Source: Clostridia bacterium
GTDB taxonomy: Bacteria > Bacillota > Clostridia > Oscillospirales > CAG-272
Direction of reading: 5' to 3'
DNA length: 54,883 nt
Assembly: GCA_017628755.1 (NCBI GenBank)
Contig: JAGBYM010000007.1
Coordinates: 1-54,883, forward strand
How positions within the stretch are numbered: position 1 is the stretch's first letter; each line of letters starts with the position of its first letter. The notes under the pieces are model-generated. The model was not told the origin of the DNA, ran no database searches, and saw nothing but the letters and a program-made list of their open reading frames with translations. Made by a program: the position numbers and the translations under genes. Shown piece by piece: positions 1 through 8,416 of this stretch.

Positions 1-10
1 AGGAAGAAAA

Positions 11-1231
11 ATGAAAAAAACAACATCGACGGGAGTGTTTCAGCTCCCAAATGGCATGTGGGGATTCAGGTATGCCTGCTGGATCGACGGTAAGCAGAAG
101 GATATCAAGCGTACCAAGGATGAGAACGGAGATCCGTTCAAGACCGAAAAGGCGGCTATAAAAGCCCGAGAAGCTGCCATCATTCGAGCACAGGCGGAAT
201 TGTCGCAGCACCAAAAATCACCAAAGAAAAGAGCGACCGTGGCAGAGGTGTTCGCCGAATACTGTGAGAACGGTCGCTGCGGCAAAGCTTACGGTACTAC
301 CAGAAAGCAGGACAGCCTGTGGAAGAATCATATATCAAAAAAGTTCGGTAAAAGATACGTGGATGATATAAGCGTGTCCGAAATAATGGATTACTTAAGT
401 TTGCTTTACTATCAGGAGGAAAGAGCATATTCTTACGTCGAAGCTTTTCTAAAAATGTTCTATCTTATATTCGGACAGGCTTATTCAAGAAATTACTTGG
501 ATGTGGATACTTATAATACACTCTGTGTAAACAAGAACACTAAAATCCATATGCCCAAAATGAAGGTTGACGAGGACGATGAGATCGTAGCATTCAGCTC
601 AGCCGAGTTGGATGCTTTAGACGAATACTTCAAGGGGACAAATGCAGAAACCGCTTATCTTCTTGGACGGTATTGCGGTCTTCGTATCAACGAATGTTAT
701 GGACTAATGTGGAGTAATATCGACTTTGACAATGACTGTATTCATATAGAGCAACAAATGCAGTATCAAGAAGGTATTATAACTCTGTCTCAGCTTAAGA
801 CCAGAAATGCAAAACGCACTTTATATATGCACTCAAAGCTGAAAGCTCATTTGCTTGCGGTTAAGGAAGCAATTGACAAAGCGGCTATCAATATACCTAA
901 TGTCCGAAAGCAAAACCAGACGATGATAACAGACACAACCGGAAATCCCCTCTCTTCCTTGCAGTTGGTTAATTCACTAACGAACGGCAAGATACAGACG
1001 GTCAATTCAATGAAGTATCATTCACGAAAGATCAAAGAAACATTAGGAATAGAGTTCAAATATCACTATCTCCGCCACACCTACGGCACCCGCCTCGCCG
1101 AACAGAATCTCCCCGCCCACCTGCTCTGCAACCAAATGGGCCACGCCGGCAGTAGAGTCACCGAAAAGTACTATATTGCCATATCCAAACACGGGACGGA
1201 GATTATTAAGGATAAGGTTGAGGGGCTTTGA
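11..1231 (+). CDS. Tyrosine recombinase / phage-type integrase
   Basis: This 406-aa site-specific recombinase integrates and excises mobile DNA by breaking and rejoining strands through a tyrosine nucleophile. An N-terminal AP2-like arm-binding region (about residues 5-60) precedes a SAM-like core-binding domain (about 75-165). The C-terminal catalytic domain shows Arg225 in GLRINE, His352-x-x-Arg355 in HYLRHTYG, a GHAG box and the nucleophile at about Tyr387 in TEKYY. Length and order fit the Tn916/phage integrase class. The ATG at 11 follows AGGAAG at the very start of the window, so the gene looks complete. The cognate attachment site is probably left of the window. Excisionase was not seen nearby. 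Confidence 0.93.
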   Translation: MKKTTSTGVFQLPNGMWGFRYACWIDGKQKDIKRTKDENGDPFKTEKAAIKAREAAIIRAQAELSQHQKSPKKRATVAEVFAEYCENGRCGKAYGTTRKQDSLWKNHISKKFGKRYVDDISVSEIMDYLSLLYYQEERAYSYVEAFLKMFYLIFGQAYSRNYLDVDTYNTLCVNKNTKIHMPKMKVDEDDEIVAFSSAELDALDEYFKGTNAETAYLLGRYCGLRINECYGLMWSNIDFDNDCIHIEQQMQYQEGIITLSQLKTRNAKRTLYMHSKLKAHLLAVKEAIDKAAINIPNVRKQNQTMITDTTGNPLSSLQLVNSLTNGKIQTVNSMKYHSRKIKETLGIEFKYHYLRHTYGTRLAEQNLPAHLLCNQMGHAGSRVTEKYYIAISKHGTEIIKDKVEGL

Positions 1232-1435
1232 TCAGGCATTATAATATTTATCCGCTTCGTTCTGATACTTATAGCATAGATTCTTTCAAAGCTATATTAG
1301 ATATCTCTCAGAAGCCTTTTGCGAAATGTAAACGCTTTGTAAACAGTTGCTCGATATATGACGTTTTTCAATAAATTTCCCATATATATACGAACCCGCA
1401 AAGCGGAGAAAAACAAAATAAAAAGGAGAACAACT

Positions 1436-1780
1436 ATGGGATTTACAAAGTATTTTGAGGACGATCTGGAAATTATGGAGGAACGCCAGTATTGGATGAG
1501 AGTTGAAGAAACAATACCAATAATAATGTCATCAATGGCAACAGAAATGACAATAGACACAGTAACAGTGACGACGATGGAACAACTACCCAGAACAAAA
1601 TTGAAAAGAAAAACAAAAAAGCTTGTCTGCTGTGAATGCGGGACAAGCTTTCTTTTTACAGGAGGTGAACAGAACTATTATGAAACACATAATTTGAGCG
1701 ACCCCAAACGATGTTTAAAATGCAGAAAAAACAGAAGACAACAAAATAATGTACTTAAGGAGGAAGAGCATGAATCTTGA
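1436..1780 (+). CDS. Small protein with zf-trcl-like zinc ribbon
   Basis: A 114-aa protein. The ATG at 1436 was chosen because AAAAGGAG sits about 7 nt upstream; an earlier in-frame ATG at 1358 has no such site. The C-terminal half holds CCECG, then FTGGEQNYYE, then CLKC about 25 residues on. This pattern matches the 'probable zinc-ribbon' family zf-trcl (PF13451), in which two CxxC pairs bind zinc. The function of that family is unknown to me. The acidic N-terminal half resembles nothing I recognise. The end overlaps the next gene by 11 bp, which suggests translational coupling. Confidence 0.7.
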   Translation: MGFTKYFEDDLEIMEERQYWMRVEETIPIIMSSMATEMTIDTVTVTTMEQLPRTKLKRKTKKLVCCECGTSFLFTGGEQNYYETHNLSDPKRCLKCRKNRRQQNNVLKEEEHES

Positions 1781-2114
1781 TGATATACTCGGTTCGTGGA
1801 AAGAATATCTGAAAAAGGACAAAATCAAAATAGTGAATCTGCAGAAATTAAATGATATTATGGCTGCATACAGAATACTGAGTTCGATAATTAATATACA
1901 AGATAAAGATGTAACCGTAGAGATTCGAGAAGGAGATTTGGAATTTGGGGACATTTACATAAGAATTGTGGCACATCAATTTACTTCATATGATATAGAA
2001 GCATTGACTCAAGCAATTAGTAAGGCAGATAATATTGATATATATCCAACTGCAGACTACCGAATAAAAATTGATGTTATGTTTTACAAAGCTTACTATG
2101 TAAGTACAATATAA
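1770..2114 (+). CDS. Hypothetical protein, accessory gene of the element
   Basis: A 114-aa acidic protein that I do not recognise. The start was set at ATG 1770, which has AAGGAGG about 6 nt upstream inside the end of the previous gene; an ATG at 1749 in the same frame lacks a site. The sequence is a short helical N-terminus followed by alternating beta-like stretches (VTVEIREGD, YIRIVAHQF, YRIKIDVMF), so an alpha/beta fold is likely. There is no signal peptide, membrane segment or metal motif. It is coupled to the zinc-ribbon gene. Confidence 0.6.
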   Translation: MNLDDILGSWKEYLKKDKIKIVNLQKLNDIMAAYRILSSIINIQDKDVTVEIREGDLEFGDIYIRIVAHQFTSYDIEALTQAISKADNIDIYPTADYRIKIDVMFYKAYYVSTI

Positions 2115-2229
2115 GAACCCCAATGATTTCGCAACAATTGCAACATTTCCGTAAACATCCATCACTCCCTATTCGCAATCGCACGATTTCACGTTATAAT
2201 TATTCTAAAACCAGCCGAGAGTGATAATT

Positions 2230-2517
2230 ATGAGATCAATTTTAGAAGAACTATTCTACGGAAACGTATATCCGAGCACGGACTGCAGGGGCGATGACAA
2301 GGAAGCCCGTGAGCTGATGGGGTATGTCGCGAGCCATCACGAAAATCTATTGAAAACACTGGATGACGAGCAAAAAGGAATCCTCGAAAAGTTCAATGAC
2401 TGCTATGACGAACTGACCGATATCAACGAGCGCGAGATTTTCGTCTATGCTTTTCGGCTCGGTATGAGGATCGCTATTGAAGTGCTTTTGCCCGACAGCA
2501 ATTCTATTATTCGCTAA
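2230..2517 (+). CDS. DUF6809-like small protein
   Basis: A 95-aa helical protein beginning MRSILEELFYGNVYPS, with later motifs KFNDCYDEL and FVYAFRLGMRIAIEVL. I recognise this layout as the DUF6809 family, which is frequent beside integrases, resolvases and conjugation genes in Clostridia and has no known function. ATG 2230 is preferred over GTG 2221 because GAGAGTG lies about 7 nt upstream of the ATG. The gene has no close partner. A 115-bp gap precedes it and a 60-bp gap follows. Family assignment is from memory of the pattern, not from a search. Confidence 0.65.
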   Translation: MRSILEELFYGNVYPSTDCRGDDKEARELMGYVASHHENLLKTLDDEQKGILEKFNDCYDELTDINEREIFVYAFRLGMRIAIEVLLPDSNSIIR

Positions 2518-2579
2518 ATTATATAGAACAACACTTTGCGCTCTGTTGTTAAATATGAATTTAGAAAGTGAAAAGCATT

Positions 2580-2942
2580 ATGGAGAATATTGAAAACAAG
2601 AATAACAAAATCGTAGAAGCACTAGTTAAAGAGTTAGAAAGTCTAAGCCCTGAAGGACTAAATGAATTCTTTAAGTTCTTCTATAAGATGAATCACACAC
2701 AAGGATGTATGATCTCGACGGATCAGTTTGAAGAGTTTCTGGAGTCCTTTGACAGTAATCCCTTTAAGCTCAATGATGATAAGAAAATTAGAAAGCAGTT
2801 GATTGATAATATAATCAAGTATGCTTCTGATTATATGAGCCTGATCACTGCTGCGGTGTTGATCAAGAAGAAATTCACGATTGAAGAAATTATCGAGAAC
2901 TACTACACAAATGTCGACGTATTTTGCGGTAGTTGGTATTAA
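2580..2942 (+). CDS. Hypothetical helical protein
   Basis: About 120 residues of mostly helical sequence, with no motif I recognise. ATG 2580 is one possible start; a GTG at 2568 in the same frame is the alternative, and neither has a strong ribosome site. The stretch ESLSPEGLNEFFKFFYKMN followed by FEEFLESF resembles in layout the start of the next gene (KLDNRQFKLFYGMLVHYW), so the two may be distant paralogs, but this is weak. A strong intrinsic terminator follows at 2986. Confidence 0.5.
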   Translation: MENIENKNNKIVEALVKELESLSPEGLNEFFKFFYKMNHTQGCMISTDQFEEFLESFDSNPFKLNDDKKIRKQLIDNIIKYASDYMSLITAAVLIKKKFTIEEIIENYYTNVDVFCGSWY

Positions 2943-2985
2943 ATAATTTACCTCTTGCAGGCAGCGCAAAATGTCTGTAAATAAG

Positions 2986-3021
2986 AAAGCTGATGATTGA
3001 AAGTTAGATCATCAGCTTTTT
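2986..3021 (+). terminator. Intrinsic terminator
   Basis: A perfect 12-bp stem, AAAGCTGATGAT (2986-2997) and ATCATCAGCTTT (3008-3019), with a 10-nt loop followed by TT. It ends the unit containing the 2580-2942 gene. Confidence 0.8.
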
Positions 3022-3105
3022 GCATATTCCGCATAATTATGCGCTAAATTAAATGAATGGTATAAAAAGACGTAGCCAGGATTAGGCTTAAGAAAGGAAT
3101 TAGAA

Positions 3106-3591
3106 ATGTATAATAAAGTTATTAGAAGAAAACTGAAAGAAAGATTGCTCAAGTTAGATAATAGACAATTTAAGCTATTCTATGGCATGTTGGTGCACTA
3201 TTGGGTGAAAAACAAATATTTTATAAGCAGTCAGAACTTTTTGAATCTCTGGTGTGAGCTGAATTATCTTTGCTCCGAAGTAGACGAAAGCTTCCCCGAT
3301 CCTTATGATGACTGCGAATTACTTAAATCCTATTGCCAAGCACACCCATATTATTTTATAGACATACTCGAGCCTGGGCTTATCACGGATCTCTTTTGTA
3401 AGTACCTAGATGACCGCCTAAACATTCTGGTAGCTATCCTAGATAAGCTCACCACGGGAGATCTACGGGCTTCGTATGAGTACTCGAATAAGGCATTAGG
3501 GCTCAATGAAGATGTTGATGAATTGGTCGTAGAATCGTTGGAGCATTTGAAGACTTATGAAAAGCCAGGCGGTAAAAAAATATTAATATAA
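3106..3591 (+). CDS. Hypothetical protein
   Basis: A 161-aa protein, ATG 3106 with AAAGGA about 8 nt upstream. It is rich in Leu, Tyr, Trp and acidic residues and predicted mostly helical. There is no transmembrane segment, signal peptide or metal-binding motif. The N-terminus is basic (VIRRKLKERLLKL), which could contact nucleic acid, but that is a guess. It stands between a terminator and the AT-rich repeat block, so it is probably monocistronic. I do not recognise a family. Confidence 0.5.
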   Translation: MYNKVIRRKLKERLLKLDNRQFKLFYGMLVHYWVKNKYFISSQNFLNLWCELNYLCSEVDESFPDPYDDCELLKSYCQAHPYYFIDILEPGLITDLFCKYLDDRLNILVAILDKLTTGDLRASYEYSNKALGLNEDVDELVVESLEHLKTYEKPGGKKILI

Positions 3592-3600
3592 TAAAGATAT

Positions 3601-3656
3601 TGATACATTAATTGACAAGTTAAAATAGACTTTTCTACTTGTCAACTAATGTATAA
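3601..3656. repeat. Long imperfect inverted repeat
   Basis: Arms 3601-3620 and 3637-3656 match at 18 of 20 positions when folded; the core is TTGACAAGT / ACTTGTCAA with a 16-nt AT-rich loop. It lies just after the 3106-3591 gene but has no T-tract behind it, so it is a weak candidate for a terminator. It may be a structured part of the replication region. Confidence 0.6.
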
Positions 3657-3856
3657 AATAATAATTAATTTATATATTTTTTACCTCGCCTGTTTTTCTC
3701 AACTTTTAATATATGTATATAAAATATATTAAAATAAATAATTTATAAATCTAATTTACTCTTATACTTCCTGCAACTGTTACCTATATAAATATCTATC
3801 TCTAAATCTCCTCTCAAATATCTATCCCCATTAGCCCAGCTCACCTGCCCTGCCAA

Positions 3857-3875
3857 TCGTTCAATTTTTGAACGA
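3857..3875. repeat. Palindrome TCGTTCAA-TTT-TTGAACGA
   Basis: Perfect 8-bp arms around a 3-nt centre. The TTCAA core is shared with the iteron-like repeats 160 bp to the right, so it could be an inverted half-site for the same DNA-binding protein. Confidence 0.55.
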
Positions 3876-3935
3876 CTATTTTATTTTCATTATATTTACT
3901 CAAAATAGTAATATAGATATTTTACTAAAGATAAT

Positions 3936-3965
3936 TGCTATAAAGCTTTTTAATGCTTTATAGCA
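3936..3965. repeat. Perfect 11-bp inverted repeat in AT-rich DNA
   Basis: TGCTATAAAGC (3936-3946) and GCTTTATAGCA (3955-3965) are separated by 8 nt of A/T. It sits in about 560 bp of very AT-rich noncoding DNA (3592-4155) that holds no gene I can support. Confidence 0.6.
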
Positions 3966-4035
3966 TAAATATTATTAATTAATATTATTATTTATTATTA
4001 TTTATGTTCAGTTTCTGCCCCGAATAGGTTCAATA

Positions 4036-4101
4036 ATTCAACCGCTATGATTCAAAAATTCAACCATAATCGTATGATAATTCAACTATAATCATCTGAT
4101 T
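4036..4101. repeat. Three 22-bp iteron-like direct repeats (candidate origin)
   Basis: Three tandem 22-bp units (4036-4057, 4058-4079, 4080-4101) each begin ATTCAAC and mostly continue with a CATAATC..ATGATA-like sequence. Exact 22-bp spacing, two helical turns, is what iterons of Rep-controlled replicons show. They lie between an AT-rich stretch and a gene encoding a Rep-like winged-helix protein, so an origin of replication is the natural reading. Activity is inferred only. Confidence 0.6.
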
Positions 4102-4121
4102 TTTGAACTATACAAAAGTAT

Positions 4122-4143
4122 GCCCGCGCCAGAAAGCACGGGC
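4122..4143 (-). terminator. Probable terminator of the Rep-like gene
   Basis: On the minus strand GCCCGTGC and GCGCGGGC pair (one G-T wobble) around a 6-nt loop, then the sequence turns T/A-rich. It lies 12 bp past the stop codon of the 4156-4596 gene. Confidence 0.5.
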
Positions 4144-4155
4144 TATCTTCATTTC

Positions 4156-4596
4156 TCAAAACGAGAATCCTTCAAATTTTCGTTTCGGTAATCGGTCTTC
4201 GGACCCTTGGTTATAATCTCTAGGCTCTACGGCTTCATCACTTGTATTAGCATTCAATTCAAAGTCATTATATAGCTTCTCAAAAGCCGTCGAATCAAAC
4301 TTGAAATATCTCTTCTTAGGCATACCATGATACTTAACCTTAATAATACCATAGTCCTCAAGTTCTTTACAGGCTACAAGCTGCTGATGCTTACTGAGCC
4401 CGGAGTTATAATAGATATTCTCAACAGTACTATAGAACCATCCACCTTGCTGAAGCTCATTACGATCTCTCCAATATGTATATTCAGAATAGATCTCTGA
4501 CAACATCACAGCTGTGTTTAAGTTGAACTTTCTGATGAACGGTCTAGGAACTCTGATGAAGTCGCTTTCGAACATCTTGTTTAATTTGTTTTTCAT
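4156..4596 (-). CDS. Replication-initiator-like winged-helix protein
   Basis: A 146-aa protein. The opening MKNKLNKMFESDFIRVPRPF, then LNTAVMLSEIYSEYTYW, then a helix-turn-helix (about residues 58-90, with GLSKHQQLVACKELEDYG) ending in GMPKKRYFKF matches the N-terminal winged-helix domain found in RepA/DnaD-like initiators of Firmicutes plasmids and integrative elements. It would bind origin DNA. It is short for a full initiator and lacks a visible helicase-loading domain, so it could instead be a regulator. It points toward the iteron-like repeats, 54 bp past its stop codon. No clear ribosome site precedes the ATG. Confidence 0.6.
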   Translation of the reverse strand: MKNKLNKMFESDFIRVPRPFIRKFNLNTAVMLSEIYSEYTYWRDRNELQQGGWFYSTVENIYYNSGLSKHQQLVACKELEDYGIIKVKYHGMPKKRYFKFDSTAFEKLYNDFELNANTSDEAVEPRDYNQGSEDRLPKRKFEGFSF

Positions 4597-4745
4597 TTTA
4601 AAATATAAGCAGGCTTTAGATTTTTATAAATGGATATAATGAGCCCACTCACCCTTTCAAAATATAATACAATAAAACGTTCGACGATATTTCAGTACCC
4701 AAACTAACCTTTGCAAACATTGTACTAATTTTGCTCAAAAAGGGC

Positions 4746-4773
4746 TTACAAAAAGATCAAAACACGGCATAAT
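4746..4773 (+). promoter_or_regulatory. Possible promoter of the serine recombinase
   Basis: TTACAA and CATAAT are separated by 16 bp, about 50 bp before the ATG at 4822. The match to the housekeeping sigma consensus is moderate. Confidence 0.35.
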
Positions 4774-4821
4774 TATAGCATCGAAAGTATCTAAAGCTAC
4801 TTCTAATACTGGAGGAACCCT

Positions 4822-5535
4822 ATGATTTACGGTTATGCACGTGTATCAACGCCACATCAAAAACTCGAACGTCAGATCACTAATATCTTGAATCTTTACC
4901 CTAAAGCTCAAATCTTTAGAGAGCACTTCACCGGTACTACTCAGTCGAGACCAATATGGGACAAGCTCATCAACTTAGTTCAAGCAGGCGATACCATCGT
5001 CTTTGATTCGGTTTCAAGAATGTCTAGAAACGCTACCGAAGGCTTTCAAGATTATAAAAAGCTCTACGAACTCGGCATCTCCCTTATCTTCTTGAACGAG
5101 CCACTGATTAACACTTCGGTTTATGAGAACTCCAAGAGCAACTTATTGAGCATAAACATAGAAACAGGTAATCAGGCAGTTGACGACTTCTTCAAGGGTA
5201 ATGTTATGCTCATCAACGACTTCCTTATGGCTCTAGCCGAAGAGCAGATCAAAGCAGCCTTCGAGCAATCCGAAAAAGAAGTCAACGACCTACATACACG
5301 TATCAGCCAAGGAATGCGAGAAGCCAAAAACAAGGGAGCCCATATAGGACTCCCTAAAGGTACAAGCCTCACGACCAAGAAATCGATCGAGTGTAAAGCT
5401 ATTATTCAAAAGCATTCCAAAGACTTTGGTGGTAGTCTCGAAGATCCGGATGTTATTAAGTTGTGCGGATGTTCGAGGAATAGTTATTATAAGTATAAGA
5501 GGGAAATTAAAACAAATATTGATTGTAATCAATAA
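4822..5535 (+). CDS. Serine recombinase / resolvase
   Basis: A 237-aa recombinase of the resolvase/invertase class. The start MIYGYARVST places the nucleophile at Ser9. The following VFDSVSRMSRNATEGFQDY region fits the catalytic core with its conserved arginines. A long helical segment (about 120-175) leads to GMREAKNKGAHIGLPKG and a C-terminal helix-turn-helix (CGCSRNSYYKYKREI). Such enzymes resolve multimers or invert DNA within mobile elements. The core carries a 40-residue insertion (NEPLINTSVYENSKSN onward) relative to compact Tn3 resolvases. It is preceded by GGAGG and probably monocistronic. Confidence 0.88.
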   Translation: MIYGYARVSTPHQKLERQITNILNLYPKAQIFREHFTGTTQSRPIWDKLINLVQAGDTIVFDSVSRMSRNATEGFQDYKKLYELGISLIFLNEPLINTSVYENSKSNLLSINIETGNQAVDDFFKGNVMLINDFLMALAEEQIKAAFEQSEKEVNDLHTRISQGMREAKNKGAHIGLPKGTSLTTKKSIECKAIIQKHSKDFGGSLEDPDVIKLCGCSRNSYYKYKREIKTNIDCNQ

Positions 5536-5568
5536 AGCCTTTTTCATCGTCGCAATGGATAGTTTTAA

Positions 5569-5597
5569 TTGACAAAAACAAACAATTATGATATAAT
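5569..5597 (+). promoter_or_regulatory. Consensus sigma-A promoter of the three-gene operon
   Basis: TTGACA (5569-5574), a 17-bp spacer and TATAAT (5592-5597): a perfect match. It lies 55 bp before the first start codon of the 5652-11487 operon and no terminator stands between. Confidence 0.88.
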
Positions 5598-5651
5598 ACA
5601 GTTTAAGAAGAGTTTATGTTTTGTAATATTAGCTAAAGGAGTTTAGTGGTT

Positions 5652-8414
5652 ATGCAATATATCTTTCGCAGCGATAGTATAGATGTTTTACAGCTTCCGA
5701 AAAGAATAAATAATTGCGCTCACCGCGTCGGTGCACATACTATAGGAGATTTTCTAACCAAATCTGCTGAAGAATGGATGAATACCAAAAATATTGGAAA
5801 ACAAGCACTCGACGAGATTCTTCGTATTACGAAAGAAATACTTGATGGCACCGGAGAATTCATACTGTCAGATGCAAATAGAGAAAGCATCCCAGCGGGT
5901 AATACAGATGAAGTATTTATTGACCCCGCCACATTTAACTTCGTTGCCAATACTATATATATTGACAATAACGGAAAAGTTATCAGAGATATTGATGTGG
6001 AAGTTATAGCCCCTTCTCCTTCGGCTTGCCAATCACTAAAAGAAGCTGGATATTATTTCGCATCACAACTTATAGGCATGTCAAATGAAAGTATCTCGAA
6101 ATTACATCATATTAGTATTAAAACTAAGAAAGAAATCAGGCAGATAATTTCAAATTTGGCTGTTGAAACTATTTCGATCTCCCCAACCGAAAACAACGCT
6201 AACAACTCTAAACATTGTGATATAGTAGAAGAATTATGCAATACATTCGGTAATTCTAGTGATTTTTGGACTCGCGAAATTTTTGCAGTGAAGACAAAAC
6301 ATCTGGATATTGATAAAGAATCTTTGATCTATCAACTATACAATGGTGAAACCGTTCGCAATATTTTGCAAGAATTTATACTAGAACGAATAGAGGCAGA
6401 GGATAGACTTTCACGCATTTTCCTTAATCAGATGATGCCTAAACATCTTTCTAATACCTCAATAGTCGAAGAATTACTGTTTGAACTTGAAAAACAAGAA
6501 AAAATTATATGCTCCGAAAATGAAATAATCAGAATATATCCATCTATTATGAAATATGTCGATCTTATTGAGGACGAAATCAAACGCACTATCCTTACAG
6601 ACCGATTGAATGGTAAAACTTTAGATGCTATTGGCGCAGAATATCAAAAAACTCGTGAAAGAGTCAGACAGATCTCGGAGTTTGAATTCAGGCGCATATG
6701 CAAACTCTACCGTCAACCCAAATTCTATGAAGACAAGTATCTTCCTATCTATAGCAAATATCAACTGTATGCAAAAGATTTCGTTTCCGCGTTTGATGAA
6801 CCATTATCAACATTTTTATATCTTGATTGGGTTGACAATAAGAAATTTGAGGAGAAACTCCCCATCGAATCCATCCTGACAGATAATACAATTTCGCGCG
6901 ATGTCAGAAAAAAAGCAGAAAAAATTATATATAAAAACTATATTACCGACAATGGTATTCGTGTTAAAATCGACCGTCCAATTCTTGTAAAGCACTATAT
7001 AAAACAGTACTGCAAAGCTCTCACGGAATACGATAAATTTCAGGATTCATATAATCAGTGGGTTGGTAAATATGATATAATCAATTGCGACCTCAATTCG
7101 CGCGCTTATGAAAATAAGATAACGGAATGTGAGTACGCACTTTGGAATCGCGGCAGAAGATTCAGATATTACAATATTTTTGAGCGTGATTATACCGAAC
7201 TTCTCGAAATGCTTGATTTGGATCAATATACTAATATCGAAATGTCAACTGCCAAATGGATGCGAGAGTTTCCGGAAGTTATGCAATCATATGATATTCG
7301 AGATGAATATGAATTGCACAATCTGTTAAAAAAATTAAAAATCGCCGGCATCATACAAAATAATATAATTGCTTTTGGTAAAATGCCGACAATTATATTC
7401 GGTAACAGTAATAAGCAAAATCAGATTTTCGAATTAATCGTTCAATATGCTCCTCTTTCTGCAGAAGACTTGTCGCAAAAGTATGAAGATTTGTATGGCG
7501 TACGTGCGGATTCTTTACGTGGAAGTCCTGATTTTAAGACTATGGATATATATTTCGAAAAAGGTATGTATCGAATTGACCATCCCTCTATGTCTTCCGA
7601 GCAAGTCAAACAAATGACAAATTGTTTGGTTAATGATTATTACAGCCTTGAAGAAATCAAGCTCATTTTCAAACGCAGCTTTCCGGATTCTGATATTAAA
7701 CTCATCAACACATATAGTATAAAATCACTTGGATTCCATGTCTATTCTGCCGGAAACGGTTATGTAATAAAAAATACATATCAAAACGCGTCAAGATATT
7801 TCAAATTCTTGCTAACCAAAGATCCCGTATTCGATACTAGGAATTTCCCTCAATCTATGAGAAACTTGCTATCGTATACAAAGGAATTGTATGAGCTTCG
7901 TAATAATTATGAAATTATTGAGTTTGCTCCATCACAGTATATCAACATTTCGAGATTGAACGATTTAGATATCTCAAAAAAATTGCTCTGGGATTATTGC
8001 AAGGAAATCGAACGCAGAACCGAAATTGGTGAGTATTTCACAATAAAATCTCTTAGAGACAACGGTTTTACACATTCTTTGGATGATATTGGCTTTGACG
8101 AATGGTTCTATTCATCAATTATAGCTACACATATGCAGAGCTTCTCGTTTGCCAAAATTGGAGGAACTAGACTATTTTTGAGAGATACCAATGAACAAAA
8201 ATGTTCTTGTTCATTAGAAGGATTGTTAAAACACATACTCAATTCCTTCAAAAAAATTGATTTTTTCGATTTGTCCGATTATTTAATTAATAAATTTGGA
8301 ATTAAACTTCAGAAAGAAAAAATCAAAGAGGCAATTAGAGAATCAGATTTATACTACGATTCTATTATGGACACTGTTTACATCGATTACGATACATATT
8401 TTGAGGAGATATAA
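5652..8414 (+). CDS. Large protein with alpha-CTD-like and sigma-region-4-like DNA-binding segments
   Basis: About 920 residues. ATG 5652 and GTG 5646 are both possible starts; AAGGAG ends at 5641. Near residues 12-62, LPKRINNCAHRVGAHTIGDF followed by NIGKQALDEI has the helix-hairpin-helix layout of the RNA polymerase alpha C-terminal domain. A second, weaker copy is near 125-170 (LKEAGYYFASQLIG...ISIKTKKEI). Near 308-345, LNGKTLDAIGAEYQKTRERV resembles the sigma-70 region 4 helix-turn-helix. The rest (about 350-920) is long, helical, probably with winged-helix modules, and unrecognised. I see no nuclease or NTPase motif. It heads an operon, 2 bp before the ParB-like gene. Role inferred: DNA recognition or promoter mimicry for a ParB/helicase machine. 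Function unknown. Confidence 0.8.
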   Translation: MQYIFRSDSIDVLQLPKRINNCAHRVGAHTIGDFLTKSAEEWMNTKNIGKQALDEILRITKEILDGTGEFILSDANRESIPAGNTDEVFIDPATFNFVANTIYIDNNGKVIRDIDVEVIAPSPSACQSLKEAGYYFASQLIGMSNESISKLHHISIKTKKEIRQIISNLAVETISISPTENNANNSKHCDIVEELCNTFGNSSDFWTREIFAVKTKHLDIDKESLIYQLYNGETVRNILQEFILERIEAEDRLSRIFLNQMMPKHLSNTSIVEELLFELEKQEKIICSENEIIRIYPSIMKYVDLIEDEIKRTILTDRLNGKTLDAIGAEYQKTRERVRQISEFEFRRICKLYRQPKFYEDKYLPIYSKYQLYAKDFVSAFDEPLSTFLYLDWVDNKKFEEKLPIESILTDNTISRDVRKKAEKIIYKNYITDNGIRVKIDRPILVKHYIKQYCKALTEYDKFQDSYNQWVGKYDIINCDLNSRAYENKITECEYALWNRGRRFRYYNIFERDYTELLEMLDLDQYTNIEMSTAKWMREFPEVMQSYDIRDEYELHNLLKKLKIAGIIQNNIIAFGKMPTIIFGNSNKQNQIFELIVQYAPLSAEDLSQKYEDLYGVRADSLRGSPDFKTMDIYFEKGMYRIDHPSMSSEQVKQMTNCLVNDYYSLEEIKLIFKRSFPDSDIKLINTYSIKSLGFHVYSAGNGYVIKNTYQNASRYFKFLLTKDPVFDTRNFPQSMRNLLSYTKELYELRNNYEIIEFAPSQYINISRLNDLDISKKLLWDYCKEIERRTEIGEYFTIKSLRDNGFTHSLDDIGFDEWFYSSIIATHMQSFSFAKIGGTRLFLRDTNEQKCSCSLEGLLKHILNSFKKIDFFDLSDYLINKFGIKLQKEKIKEAIRESDLYYDSIMDTVYIDYDTYFEEI

Positions 8415-8416
8415 TT

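Larger units (their letters stand above)
11..5535. mobile_element. Integrase-Rep-recombinase module of an integrated element
   Basis: This AT-rich block carries a tyrosine integrase, small accessory ORFs, a replication-initiator-like winged-helix protein, three 22-bp iteron-like repeats and a serine recombinase. That combination is typical of integrative/conjugative or plasmid-derived elements in Clostridia. No relaxase or conjugation gene is seen, so it may be a remnant or a mobilisable island. The left end lies outside the window and no att site was identified. The right end is not defined: low-GC cargo continues to about 12.9 kb and accessory genes to about 25.5 kb. Confidence 0.55.
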
